A stretch of DNA of 64,000 nt, taken from the NCBI RefSeq assembly GCF_003002065.1, contig NZ_PVZG01000016.1, positions 62,001 to 126,000 on the forward strand, read 5' to 3'. Of the stretch, positions 7,902 through 16,127 are shown in pieces. The translations under genes and the position numbers were made by a program. Source of the DNA: Pseudosporangium ferrugineum (GTDB lineage: Bacteria; Actinomycetota; Actinomycetes; Mycobacteriales; Micromonosporaceae). Numbering within the stretch: position 1 is the stretch's first letter; each line of letters begins with the position of its first letter. The notes below the pieces were generated by a model. That model worked only from the letters and a program-made list of their open reading frames with translations, did no database searches and had not been told where the DNA came from.

Positions 7902-8450
7902 TCAGCCGAGCACGCGGGCCGCGATCCCCTCGTAGCGGAAGCCGCCGGACGCCGCGGAGATCACCTCGTCGTAGTTGGTGGTGTGGAAGTGATCCCCGCT
8001 GCCGGGGTGGTAGAGGCGGTAGAACGGAATGCCACTGCGGGAGTTCGCCGGGTAGACGTACGCCGCGATGCCTTCGTAGCGATAACCGCCGGCCACCGCC
8101 GACGCGACCTCGTCGAAGTTGGTCGTGTGGAAATGGTCGCCGTTACGGGGGTGGTAGAGCCGGTAGAACGGCACGAGGCCGGATCCCGCGGCCGGCGACA
8201 CGAGCGCCCCGACGCCCTGGTAGGCGTATCCACCGGCTACCGCCGAGGCGACCTCGTCCTGGCTGGTGGTGTGGAAGATGTCGTGGTTCCGGGGGTTGTA
8301 GAGCCGGTAGAAGTTGGTGCTCGTGACCGTGCTGCTCGCGACCGTGCCGCTCGTGGCCGGCGCGGCGGCGTGCGCCGGGGCCGACAGTCCGAGCAGCGCG
8401 GCCACCATGGCCACGAGGGTGACGACCACCGTACGTCTGGTGACGCTCAT
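7902..8450 (-). CDS. Secreted three-repeat protein with FYRLY...HTT repeats (DUF5648-like)
   Basis: 182 aa. A signal peptide covers about residues 1-29 (MSVTRRTVVVTLVAM... APAHA). Three repeats of roughly 47 residues follow, each with FYRLY(N/H)P, DxFHTT, DEV and an aromatic Y(A/R)YxGxxA stretch. This pattern occurs singly or in tandem in many secreted actinobacterial enzymes and cell-surface proteins. Here it makes up the whole mature protein, so a binding or structural role outside the cell is likely. The frame opens at 8543, but ATG 8450 is chosen because AGAGGAG precedes it and the signal peptide starts there. No catalytic residues are evident. Confidence 0.7.
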   Translation of the reverse strand: MSVTRRTVVVTLVAMVAALLGLSAPAHAAAPATSGTVASSTVTSTNFYRLYNPRNHDIFHTTSQDEVASAVAGGYAYQGVGALVSPAAGSGLVPFYRLYHPRNGDHFHTTNFDEVASAVAGGYRYEGIAAYVYPANSRSGIPFYRLYHPGSGDHFHTTNYDEVISAASGGFRYEGIAARVLG

Positions 8451-8522
8451 CGCTGTGCTCCTCTGGGGTAGCGCTTGTTCCATGAGGACCATGGTTCGGC
8501 CTCCGAGGAGGGAATCGGCCCC

Positions 8523-8542
8523 TGTCCGGACACGGCCGGACA
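8523..8542. promoter_or_regulatory. Inverted and direct TGTCC repeats upstream of the secreted repeat protein
   Basis: TGTCCGG and CCGGACA face each other across 6 bp. Read on the minus strand, TGTCC recurs three times at 10-bp spacing from about 8552 to 8523. Helically phased direct repeats upstream of a -35 region are typical of SARP/AfsR-type activators. Whether the neighbouring STAND proteins bind here is speculation. The rest of 8451-8653 holds no gene. Confidence 0.35.
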
Positions 8543-8653
8543 CCGTTGGACAGCGTCCTGCCCGGGGTGCACGGCGAGCAGGCGGTCTAGGATCGACGCC
8601 GGACGCTCCCCTCCGGAGCGCCCAGGGTGGGCGGCCGGCGAGGTGGAGGCAAC

Positions 8654-9469
8654 GTGAGCGACGGCGCGGATCCCCGCGGGGCGGACCGGTTCGACTCGAC
8701 GGTCGCGCATCCCGCCCGGCGGTACAACTACTGGCTGGGGGGCAAGGACAACTTCGCCGCCGATCGGGCGTCGGGGGACGCCATCGAGGCCGCCATGCCG
8801 AGCATCCGGCTGATGGCGATCGAGAACAGGTGGTTCCTGGGGCGGGCCGTGGAGTTCCTCGCCCGGCAGGGTGTCCGCCAGTTCCTGGACATCGGCACCG
8901 GCATTCCCGCGCCGGGCAACACCCACGAGGTGGCCCAGGCGATCCAGCCGGCCACCCGCACCGTGTACGTGGACAACGACCCGATCGTCCTCACCCACTC
9001 CCGTGCCCTGCTCACCAGCGGGCCGGAGGGCGCCATCGCCTACCTGGACGCTGACCTGCGCAGCCCCGACGACATCCTGCGCCATCCCGACCTGCACGCC
9101 ACGCTGAACTTCTCGGAGCCGATCGGGCTGCTCCTGGTGGCCGTGCTCCACTTCGTCCGCGACGACGAGGACCCGCAGGGCATCATCGACAAGCTCGTCG
9201 GCGCGCTGCCGCCGGGCAGCTACGTCGTCGTCTCGCACGCCACCTGGGAATACCAGTCGGAGGAGGCGATCGCCGAGCTGACCGCCAACAATCCCGGCGG
9301 CCGGTTCGTGGCCCGCACCGGCCGGCGCCTCGGCGAGCTGCTGCACGGCCTCGAGTTCGTCGATCCCGGCCTGGTGTCGGTGTCCCGCTGGCGGGCGGAC
9401 GGGGCCCCGAAACCCCGCCCGTCCATCGAGGACGTCTCCTGCAACGGCGTCGTCGCCCGCGTCCCCTGA
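8654..9469 (+). CDS. SAM-dependent methyltransferase, DUF574 (Methyltransf_19) family
   Basis: 271 aa. The family N-terminus ARRYNYWLGGKDNFAADR is clear. The SAM-binding motif is FLDIGTGIPAPGNTHEV, then VYVDNDPIVL, DADLRSPDDIL, and LLLVAVLHFVRD as motif IV. The C-terminal half carries SHATWEY and FVDPGLVSVSRW. This family is greatly expanded in Streptomyces and relatives, often beside XRE/DUF397 genes, and its substrates are largely unknown. The start is GTG 8654 with GGAGG 5 bp upstream; the frame remains open to 8627 but without a binding site. Transcription runs into the 17-bp minisatellite at 9481. Confidence 0.85.
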   Translation: MSDGADPRGADRFDSTVAHPARRYNYWLGGKDNFAADRASGDAIEAAMPSIRLMAIENRWFLGRAVEFLARQGVRQFLDIGTGIPAPGNTHEVAQAIQPATRTVYVDNDPIVLTHSRALLTSGPEGAIAYLDADLRSPDDILRHPDLHATLNFSEPIGLLLVAVLHFVRDDEDPQGIIDKLVGALPPGSYVVVSHATWEYQSEEAIAELTANNPGGRFVARTGRRLGELLHGLEFVDPGLVSVSRWRADGAPKPRPSIEDVSCNGVVARVP

Positions 9470-9480
9470 CCGAGCCCAGC

Positions 9481-9667
9481 AGCACAGCCGGACCAGCAGC
9501 ACGGCCGAGCCGGCAGCACGGCCGAGCCGGCAGCACGGCCGAGCCGGCAGCACGGCCGAGCCGGCAGCACGGCCGAGCCGGCAGCACGGCCGAGCCGGCA
9601 GCACGGCCGAGCCGGCAGCACGGCCGAGCCGGCAGCACGGCCGAGCCGGCAGCACGGCCGAGCCGGC
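9481..9667. repeat. Minisatellite, eleven tandem 17-bp units
   Basis: AGCACGGCCGAGCCGGC repeats with an exact 17-bp period from 9498 through 9667 (ten identical copies). A degenerate first copy lies at 9481-9497. The array fills the gap between convergent stops at 9469 and 9697. Seventeen is not a multiple of three, and no frame through the array is a credible gene. Each unit contains the self-complementary core GGCCGAGCC, so the transcript would form many alternative hairpins. Confidence 0.95.
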
Positions 9668-9696
9668 AGCGCCGCTGCGCCGGCCCGGCGGAGAGC

Positions 9697-11892
9697 TCAG
9701 TCGTTGCGGGCCGCCTCGGGGCCGGTGAGGCGCCGCAGCAGCGGAAGGGTCGAGGCGATCACGGCCAGCGACGCCGCCACCCCGATCAGCACGATCACGT
9801 AGTACGCGACCCCGGGCGCCCGCAGCGACAGGTGCATCTGCGCCCGGAGGAACAGCGCGGCGCAGAGGAAGCCGGCACCGGCCGACACGACGGCCGCGGT
9901 CAGCAGCGGGGTCACGCTCTCCAGGGCCACCACCCGGCGCAGCGTCGCCAGCGGCACCCCGGTGAGGCGCAGCATGCTGAACGGCCGCTTGCGCTCGGCC
10001 AGTCCCCCGGCGACGGTCACGGCCAGGCTGAAGCCGGCGATCGCGAGGCTGGTCAGCACGACCACGTCGGCGAGCCGCCGCCAGCCGTTGAACACCTTCG
10101 CGCCGTCCGCTTCCCACTCGGCGGGGGTGATGGGCCCCCAGAGCGTCGGGTACGCCGTGGTGACGACCGTCCGGGCGCGCTCGACCGCGGCCGCGGAGCC
10201 GTCGGTCTCCACCACGAGCGACAGGGCGGGCAGCTCCGGCAGCCGGGCCGACGGGAAGTCCGCGGCCGGCCAGGCACCGGTGAACTCCGGCGGTCCGACG
10301 AGGTCCGGCCAGGCCCAGGCGATCCGGGCGCCGGGCTCGCACTGCCGGGCTCCGGCCGTACGGGCGATGTCGGCGCAGTCGGCCAGGCCGTCCGGGAAGA
10401 ACCCCTGCCGCCTGGGCAGCTCGGCCGGGGCCGCGCGGACGACCGTCACCGTACGGACGCCGGGCACCGCCGCCAGCCCGGGCGGCACCACCGTGCCGGT
10501 CGGCGCGGTCTTCCGGTCGCGGAAGATCAGGCCGAGTTCGCCCGCGTAGCCGACGTCCCGGCGTTCCCGGTCGGCGGCGATCGTCGTCATCACGCCGACC
10601 GCGACGCTGGTCACGAAGAGGGCGAGCACCAGGCCGCCGACCGCGCGGAAGCCGGCCTTCGGGTCGTCGGCGAGACGCCGGGCGGCGATCAGCGACGCCG
10701 GCCGCCGGGCCCGCCGGGCCAGCAGCCGCGAGCCGGCCATGGTGAGCCACGGACCGGCGATCACCAGCCCGGCCATGACGATCAGGATCCCGGGAAGGAA
10801 CGCGAGCACCTGGCCGTTCGTGGTGTCGGGCCGGCGGCCGACGAACCACGCGAGCTCCGCCATCCCCAGCGCCAGCGGCACGAGCCGGTACGCCCGCGGC
10901 GGCCGCGGCGTGACCCGCCGGCTCACCCCGAGCGGCGATATCCGTACGCGGCGCAGGGCGAACCTGGCCACCAGCGCCGCCGCCACCGGCACGCCCAGCC
11001 CGACCCCCAGCGTGCCGGCGAGGCTCGGGGACAGGTCGGCCGGGAACATCGGCGCGCCGGTGAACGGCACCGCCGCCAGGGTGCCGCGGAAGGCGTAGAA
11101 GAGCGCGAAGCCGCCGAGGGTGCCGGCCAGGGCGGACACCGTGGACTCGACCGCGGCGACGGTCGCCACCTGCCGCGGGGTGGCGCCGACCAGCCGCATG
11201 GCGGCGAAGCGCTGCTCCCGCCGGGTGGCGTTCAGCCGGGTGGCGGAGCCGATCAGGATCAGCAGCGGGAAGATGAGGGCGCCCGCCACCACGGCCAGGA
11301 CGAGCTGGAGGCCGGCGGCGGGGATGCCGGACCAGCAGCCGCCGGGGCACCGTTCGGGCGCGGCGTCCGGCAGGTGCGAGACCCGGGTCGCGCCGGGCCG
11401 GGCCGACAGTTCCCGCGGGGTGTAGCCGACCACGGCGACCAGCGAGTCCGGCGCGGGCAGCGCCGCCGGGCCGATCGTTCCCGCCAGGTGGCCGGGGAAC
11501 CGGGCGCCGAGCTGGTCGGCGGGCGCGCCGGCGAGCAGCTCCCGCAGCGCCGGCGACGCGAAGAACTCGCCGGGCCCGGGCAGCCGCGCCAGCCCCGGCG
11601 GTACGGGCGAGGCCGGCCCGGTGGCCGCGAGGTCCACCCGGCCGATCGTCCGCTTGTCGTAACTGTCGACCCGCAGCTGCCACCAGAGCGGATCCGGATC
11701 GCCCGGGGCGGCGGGTGTCAGGGCGGCGTTGGCCCAGCCGTAGCGGTCGTTCTGCCGTTCCACACCGCTCATCCCGGCGACGGCGCTGAGCAGCATGCCG
11801 ACGCCGAGGGCCACCGCGACGGCGATGATGGCCAGCCGCAGCGCCGCCTCCCGGCCCCCCGCGACCGTGAGGCGGAGCCCGAAGCGGATCAC
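9697..11892 (-). CDS. FtsX-like ABC transporter permease (MacB type)
   Basis: 731 aa starting at GTG 11892, overlapping the stop of the ATPase gene (GTGA). An N-terminal membrane helix (LRLAIIAVAVALGVGMLLSAVAG) is followed by a long extracytoplasmic region. Helices around residues 235-400 come next, including TRREQRFAAMRLVGATPRQV, the FtsX-domain signature. A second extracytoplasmic domain and a closing FtsX block (ERKRPFSMLRLTGVPLATLRRVV) complete the duplicated FtsX topology. Such permeases work as mechanotransmitters or exporters of peptides, lipids or antibiotics with a MacB-like ATPase. Context: PadR-regulated three-gene operon. Confidence 0.85.
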   Translation of the reverse strand: MIRFGLRLTVAGGREAALRLAIIAVAVALGVGMLLSAVAGMSGVERQNDRYGWANAALTPAAPGDPDPLWWQLRVDSYDKRTIGRVDLAATGPASPVPPGLARLPGPGEFFASPALRELLAGAPADQLGARFPGHLAGTIGPAALPAPDSLVAVVGYTPRELSARPGATRVSHLPDAAPERCPGGCWSGIPAAGLQLVLAVVAGALIFPLLILIGSATRLNATRREQRFAAMRLVGATPRQVATVAAVESTVSALAGTLGGFALFYAFRGTLAAVPFTGAPMFPADLSPSLAGTLGVGLGVPVAAALVARFALRRVRISPLGVSRRVTPRPPRAYRLVPLALGMAELAWFVGRRPDTTNGQVLAFLPGILIVMAGLVIAGPWLTMAGSRLLARRARRPASLIAARRLADDPKAGFRAVGGLVLALFVTSVAVGVMTTIAADRERRDVGYAGELGLIFRDRKTAPTGTVVPPGLAAVPGVRTVTVVRAAPAELPRRQGFFPDGLADCADIARTAGARQCEPGARIAWAWPDLVGPPEFTGAWPAADFPSARLPELPALSLVVETDGSAAAVERARTVVTTAYPTLWGPITPAEWEADGAKVFNGWRRLADVVVLTSLAIAGFSLAVTVAGGLAERKRPFSMLRLTGVPLATLRRVVALESVTPLLTAAVVSAGAGFLCAALFLRAQMHLSLRAPGVAYYVIVLIGVAASLAVIASTLPLLRRLTGPEAARND

Positions 11893-12572
11893 GACCCGAC
11901 CGGCTCTCCGGCGAGGGAGTGGACCTTGCCGTCGCGGACCACGACCTCGCGGCCGGCGTACGCGGCGACCCGCGGTTCGTGGGTGACCACGATGACGGTG
12001 GTGCCCTGCTCCCGCGCGGAGTCGACCAGCAGGTCCATCACGTGCTCGCCGGTGAGCGAGTCGAGGGCGCCGGTCGGCTCGTCGGCGAAGAGCACCCGGG
12101 GGCGGGCGACGAGGCCGCGGGCGAGCGCGACCCGCTGCGCCTGACCGCCGGAGAGCTCGCCGGAGCGCCGCCGCTCGAGCCCGTCGAGGCCGAGCCGGGG
12201 GAACCATTCCCGGGCGGCGCGCACCGCGGCCGTCCGGCGTACGCCGTGGAGCAGCAGCGGGAGCGCGACGTTCTCCTCGGCGGTGAGTTCGGGCACGAGC
12301 TGGCCGAACTGGAAGACGAACCCGAACGTGTCCCGGCGCAGGGCGCTGCGCGCGGTCTCGTCGAGGGTGTCCAGGCGCCGGCCGTCGAAGTGGATCTCAC
12401 CGTCGTCCGGCGTGAGGATGCCGGCCAGGCAGTGCAGCAGCGTGGACTTGCCGGAGCCGCTCGGGCCCATGACGGCGAGGACCTCCCCGGCCTCGACGGT
12501 GAGGCTCGCGCCCCGCAGGGCGGGGGTCTGCCCGAAGGACAGCGTGACGTCGCGGGCGGTGATGATGCTCAT
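11889..12572 (-). CDS. ABC transporter ATP-binding protein (LolD/MacB-like)
   Basis: 227 aa. Walker A is GPSGSGKST, the Q-loop region is FVFQFGQLVPELTAEENV, the signature is LSGGQAQRVALAR, Walker B is VLFADEPTGALDS and the switch is VVTHEP. The sequence from ELTAEENVALPLLL onward matches the ATPases that pair with FtsX-like permeases. ATG 12572 overlaps the stop of the PadR gene (ATGA), and the gene's own stop overlaps the permease start. The three genes are therefore translationally coupled. Confidence 0.92.
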   Translation of the reverse strand: MSIITARDVTLSFGQTPALRGASLTVEAGEVLAVMGPSGSGKSTLLHCLAGILTPDDGEIHFDGRRLDTLDETARSALRRDTFGFVFQFGQLVPELTAEENVALPLLLHGVRRTAAVRAAREWFPRLGLDGLERRRSGELSGGQAQRVALARGLVARPRVLFADEPTGALDSLTGEHVMDLLVDSAREQGTTVIVVTHEPRVAAYAGREVVVRDGKVHSLAGEPVGS

Positions 12573-13093
12573 CGGCGTACCTCCTTGGCGAGGGCGTCGA
12601 GGCGGGCCGCGGTGAGTTCGATCCACCGCAGGTCGGCCTCGAGGTGGAACAGGCCGTGGTCGGCGAGGAGCGCGTCGACGAGAGCCCCGCCGCGCTTGAT
12701 CTCGGTGAGCTCGCGCATCCGGCGCAGGTGCGCGGCGCGCTGGGTGTCGAGGTATTCCTCCGCGGGGCGGCCCAGCATCAGCGCGAGGGTCACCTTGGCG
12801 AAGAGGGTGGTCTGCAGGTGCGGCTCGGGCTCGACCGGCTCGGTGAGCCAGGTGTCCACCTCGGTCGCGCCGGCGTCGGTGATGACGTAGCGCTTGCGGT
12901 CGGGGCCCTCGCCCGGGCCGACCTCGCTGACGACGACCTTGCCGTCGCGGGCGAGCCGGCCGAGGGTGGCGTAGACCTGCCCGAAGGAGAGCGGCTTGCC
13001 CCGCCCGAAGAGCGCGTCGTAGTCGCGCTTGAGGTCGTAACCGTGGCTGGGCTCCCGCTCGAGCAGCCCCAGAAGTGTCAGCGGCACCGTCAT
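12569..13093 (-). CDS. PadR family transcriptional regulator
   Basis: 174 aa. The N-terminal winged helix begins LTLLGLLEREPSHGYDLKRDYDALFG, continues SFGQVYATLGRLARDGKVV and ends with the beta-wing GPDRKRYVITDAG. The C-terminal helical domain (Vir_act_alpha_C-like) forms the dimer and ligand pocket. It is first in an operon with an MacB-like transporter, a common drug-responsive layout (LmrR type). A palindrome overlaps its own -10 box (13101-13119), so autorepression is likely. ATG 13093 lies 7 nt after TATAGT, giving a leaderless mRNA. Confidence 0.9.
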   Translation of the reverse strand: MTVPLTLLGLLEREPSHGYDLKRDYDALFGRGKPLSFGQVYATLGRLARDGKVVVSEVGPGEGPDRKRYVITDAGATEVDTWLTEPVEPEPHLQTTLFAKVTLALMLGRPAEEYLDTQRAAHLRRMRELTEIKRGGALVDALLADHGLFHLEADLRWIELTAARLDALAKEVRR

Positions 13094-13100
13094 GCCGGCG

Positions 13101-13119
13101 ACTATACGCTGAGAGTATA
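13101..13119 (-). promoter_or_regulatory. PadR operator overlapping the -10 box
   Basis: TATAC and GTATA arms form TATACGCTGAGAGTATA (13103-13119), a palindrome with one mismatched pair. The minus-strand -10 TATAGT (13101-13106) lies inside it, 7 nt before ATG 13093. ATAC/GTAT half-sites are typical of PadR operators. Confidence 0.65.
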
Positions 13120-13138
13120 CGCCGAAGGAATACCCGGC

Positions 13139-14017
13139 TCAGGCGCCGATCAGACGCAGGGCCGCCGGGCGTACGCGTACGGTCACCGGACCCGGCGGCA
13201 GCGGCTCCCCGTCGGCGTAGCAGGGGGTCGGGCGGTCGGTGGCGACGGTGACCTCGCGGACCGGGCGGGAGGCGATGCCCGGCATCGTCACGTGCTCGCC
13301 GCGGCGCATGGCCGCCAGCACCGGCAGCAGTCGGCGGCGGCCCAGGTCGCCGATCGTCACCAGGTCGAGCAGGCCGTCGTCGAGCAGCGCCGCGGGGGCC
13401 ACGCGCAGGGCGCCGCCGTACCACGGGCAGTTGGCGACCACGACCGTGTTGCCGCGCAGCCGCTCGCTCGTCCCGTCCACGGTCAGCTCGTAGCCGACCG
13501 GCCGCCAGCGGGCGAGCACCCCCACCGCGGCGAGCTGGTACGCGATCGGCCGGCGCGGCAGCCGCCAGCGGTTCGCCGCGTCGTTCGCCGCCGCGTCGAG
13601 GCCCGCGCACACGCTGCCCAGCACGACCCGCTCCCCCGCCATCGCCACGTCGACCGGCCGGCTCGCCCGCCCGCACAGGGCGGCGGCGAAGGCGGCCGGG
13701 TCGTCGCGGGGCAGAGGCACCGCCCGGGCCAGGTCGTTGCCCCGTCCGGCCGGCACCACCCCCAGCTCGGCCCGGGTGCCGGCCAGCCCGGCCGCGACCG
13801 CGCCGGCCAGCCCGTCGCCCCCGGCCGCGAGCACCGCGTCACCCCGGGCCGCTGCCGCGGCGGCCAGCTCCGTGGCATGTCCGAGACCCCGGCTGTACGC
13901 GACCTGCACCCGGGCGCCGCCGTCTCGCAGCGCCCGGGCCAGCGCGATCATCGTCGCCGCGGCCGTACCGGCGCCGGCGGCGGGATTGACCACCGCCGTG
14001 AACGCGTCGCGGATCAC
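13139..14017 (-). CDS. Diacylglycerol kinase-like lipid kinase
   Basis: 292 aa from GTG 14017, overlapping the upstream stop (GTGA). The DAGK_cat N-lobe shows VVNPAAGAG and the nucleotide motif AAGGDGLAGAVAAGL; canonical enzymes read GGDGT, so the Thr is Leu here. GVVPAGRGNDLARAV follows. The C-lobe has GVLARWRPVGYELTVDG and a closing CYADGEPL, the usual DGE/PxxYxDGE-like motif. Family members phosphorylate diacylglycerol, sphingoid bases or related lipids. It is coupled to the alkyl-DHAP-synthase-like gene, suggesting a shared lipid pathway. Confidence 0.82.
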   Translation of the reverse strand: MIRDAFTAVVNPAAGAGTAAATMIALARALRDGGARVQVAYSRGLGHATELAAAAAARGDAVLAAGGDGLAGAVAAGLAGTRAELGVVPAGRGNDLARAVPLPRDDPAAFAAALCGRASRPVDVAMAGERVVLGSVCAGLDAAANDAANRWRLPRRPIAYQLAAVGVLARWRPVGYELTVDGTSERLRGNTVVVANCPWYGGALRVAPAALLDDGLLDLVTIGDLGRRRLLPVLAAMRRGEHVTMPGIASRPVREVTVATDRPTPCYADGEPLPPGPVTVRVRPAALRLIGA

Positions 14018-15507
14018 GGGAGCAGGATCCCCGGGTTGAGCACGTTCGCCGGGTCGAGGGCGCGCTTGACGGCGTGCAGGGCGGCGACGCCGGCCGGGCC
14101 GATCTCCCGGGCGTAGAAGGGGCGGTGGTCGCGGCCCACGCCGTGGTGGTGGCTGATGGTGGCCCCCGAGGCCGCGATCGCCGCGCCGGCCGCCGCCTTG
14201 GCCGCCCGCCACTGCGCCACCGGGTCGTCGGCCTGCGCGGCGACGACGGTGAAGTAGAGCGAGGCGCCGGTCTCGTACACGTGGGAGACGTGGCACATGA
14301 CGATCGGCGGGGTGCCGGCACCGTCGAGGGTGTGCGCGAGCGCGTCGCGGACCGCCGCGTACGTGTCCGGCAGCCGGTCCCAGAACGCCGCGGTCTCCAG
14401 GGTCTCCGCGAGGGCCCCGGCGTCGAGCAGCGCGTCGCGCAGGTACGGCGCCCGGAACCGGCCCGCCACCCACGCCCGCCCCGGGCCGTCCCCGAGAGGC
14501 TCGGCCCCGTACGACGCGAGCCGCCCGGCGGGGTCCGCGTCGCCGAGGTGGCCGACGACCGCGAGGCAGCCGCCGTTCGCGTCCGTACCGGAGCCGGTCG
14601 CCGCGTTGATCGCGGTCTCGACCTCGTCGGAGAGCCGGACCACCGCCGGCGTCGGGCCGTCCTGGGCCAGCGCGCGCACGGCCCGCAGCCCTGCGTCGAA
14701 GGACGGGAAGGCCCAGCCGGCGTACCGGATCTCGCGGGCCGGGCGGATCCGCAGGGTGAGCTCGGTGAGCACGCCGAACGCCCCCTCCGAGCCGAGCATC
14801 AGCTGACGCAGGTCGGGCCCGGCCGCCGACTGGGGTGCGCGGCCGAGGTCGAGGGTGCCCGCACCGGTCGCCGCCCGCAGCCCCACCACCATCTGGTCGA
14901 ACCGGCCGTAGCCCGCGGACGCCTGGCCGCTGGACCGGGTCGCCGCGAAGCCGCCCAGCGTCGCGTACTGGAAGGACTGGGGGAAGTGGCCCAGCGTGAA
15001 GCCCTCCGCGGCGAGCAGTTCCTCGGCGCGGGGCCCGCGAACGCCGGCCTGGAAGGTGGCGGTCCGCGACGTGCGGTCCAGCCGCAGCAGCCGGTTCAGC
15101 CGGCTCAGATCGAGGGCCACCAGCCCGGCGTAGCCGTCGCGCACCGCCCGCAGCCCGCCGACCACCGAGGTACGGCCGCCGTGCGGCACCACGGCGATCC
15201 GGTGCTCCGCCGCGATCCGCAGCACGTCGAGCACCTCGTCGTGCGACGCCGGCCGGGTCACGCCGTCCGGCGCGTGGGGCAGGGCGCCGGACCGGGCGGT
15301 GAGCAGGTCCTCGGTGGACATGCCGGTGGCGTGCCGCAGCCGCGCCTCCGGCGAGACGTCCAGGCCGGGGAAGGCGGGCAGCGGCGCCGGCTCGGGCAGC
15401 ACCGGCTCGGCGCCGGGCCGCGGGCCGGTCACGCCCAGGGCGGCGGAGAGCAGGTCGCGTACGGGGGCCGGCAGCGCGACCGGCTCACCCCAGCGGAAGG
15501 TATTCAT
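14014..15507 (-). CDS. FAD-binding oxidase resembling alkyl-dihydroxyacetonephosphate synthase
   Basis: 497 aa. The FAD_binding_4 domain has VVPHGGRTSVVGG near residue 110 and ATLGGFAATRSSGQASAGYGRFD near 190. The C-terminal domain carries HHHGVGRDH near residues 453-461. The three-histidine motif is characteristic of alkylglycerone-phosphate synthases, where it is needed for replacing the acyl group of acyl-DHAP with an alkyl group; D-lactate and glycolate oxidases lack it. Neighbours are a lipid kinase, a TetR regulator and a GlpD-like dehydrogenase, which could supply DHAP. A role in ether-lipid synthesis is plausible. A GlcD-type hydroxyacid oxidase is the alternative. Confidence 0.75.
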   Translation of the reverse strand: MNTFRWGEPVALPAPVRDLLSAALGVTGPRPGAEPVLPEPAPLPAFPGLDVSPEARLRHATGMSTEDLLTARSGALPHAPDGVTRPASHDEVLDVLRIAAEHRIAVVPHGGRTSVVGGLRAVRDGYAGLVALDLSRLNRLLRLDRTSRTATFQAGVRGPRAEELLAAEGFTLGHFPQSFQYATLGGFAATRSSGQASAGYGRFDQMVVGLRAATGAGTLDLGRAPQSAAGPDLRQLMLGSEGAFGVLTELTLRIRPAREIRYAGWAFPSFDAGLRAVRALAQDGPTPAVVRLSDEVETAINAATGSGTDANGGCLAVVGHLGDADPAGRLASYGAEPLGDGPGRAWVAGRFRAPYLRDALLDAGALAETLETAAFWDRLPDTYAAVRDALAHTLDGAGTPPIVMCHVSHVYETGASLYFTVVAAQADDPVAQWRAAKAAAGAAIAASGATISHHHGVGRDHRPFYAREIGPAGVAALHAVKRALDPANVLNPGILLP

Positions 15508-15509
15508 GA

Positions 15510-15529
15510 GTTACACTGTGACATGTGAC
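15510..15529. promoter_or_regulatory. Operator in the 17-bp divergent gap (TetR site)
   Basis: GTTACA and TGTGAC form an inverted repeat with an 8-bp spacer and one mismatch. It covers the whole gap between the starts at 15507 (minus) and 15525 (plus) and runs into the TetR start codon, so binding would block both genes. Confidence 0.5.
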
Positions 15530-16127
15530 GTCAGATCGTAACAGGGCCTCCGGTGACGACGCGCTGCTCGACGCGGCACGCGACTGTGTGCTCGCCGTGG
15601 GGCTGCGGCGCACCACGCTGACCGACGTGGCACGGCGGGCCGGCGTCTCCCGCATGACGATGTACCGGCGCTGGCCCGACATGGCCACGCTGATGGCCGA
15701 CCTGATGACCCGCGAGTGGAGTGCCCTCGCGGTCGCGGCCGAGGACGAGGCGGTCGGCCTGACCACCCGCGACCGCATCGTCGACGGCCTGGTCCGCGGC
15801 GCCCGGGCGCTGCGCCGGCACGCGATGTTCCGGCGCGTCATCGAGCTCGACCCCGAGGTGCTCCTGCCGTACCTGGTGGATCGGCGCGGCAGCGTGCAGG
15901 ACGCCATCCTCGCGCACCTGATCGTCTCGATCGGCGAGGGCCGCGACGACGGGTCGCTGCGCCGCCAGGATCCGGTCCTGCTGGCCCGCGCGGCGGTGCT
16001 GGCCACCCACGGCTTCGTCATCTCGGCGTCGACCATGACCGGCCCGGCCGGGACCGGCCGCGAGATCACCGAGGACGCGCTCGACGACGAGCTCCGCCTG
16101 CTCCTCGACCGCTTCCTGCGGCCGTGA
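15525..16127 (+). CDS. TetR family regulator of the lipid gene set
   Basis: 200 aa. The HTH is TTLTDVARRAGVSRMTMYRRWPDMATLMADL at about residues 31-61, classical for TetR. The C-terminal ligand domain is of ordinary length. It is divergent from the alkyl-DHAP-synthase-like gene with only 17 bp between starts. Its stop overlaps the GTG of the GlpD-like gene (GTGA). It therefore probably controls both arms of the locus and responds to a lipid or glycerol-derived signal (inference). Confidence 0.88.
   Translation: MTSDRNRASGDDALLDAARDCVLAVGLRRTTLTDVARRAGVSRMTMYRRWPDMATLMADLMTREWSALAVAAEDEAVGLTTRDRIVDGLVRGARALRRHAMFRRVIELDPEVLLPYLVDRRGSVQDAILAHLIVSIGEGRDDGSLRRQDPVLLARAAVLATHGFVISASTMTGPAGTGREITEDALDDELRLLLDRFLRP

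Noticed and set aside
9481..9667. CRISPR array
   Set aside because: Units are contiguous with no spacers.
8447..11683. A 1078-codon minus-strand frame spanning the methyltransferase and repeat array
   Set aside because: It translates the 17-bp repeat into a periodic peptide and overlaps genes on both strands.
13676..14473. Longer DAG-kinase reading frame up to 14473
   Set aside because: The extra part is antisense-like Arg-rich sequence overlapping the flavoprotein gene; GTG 14017 begins the conserved fold.
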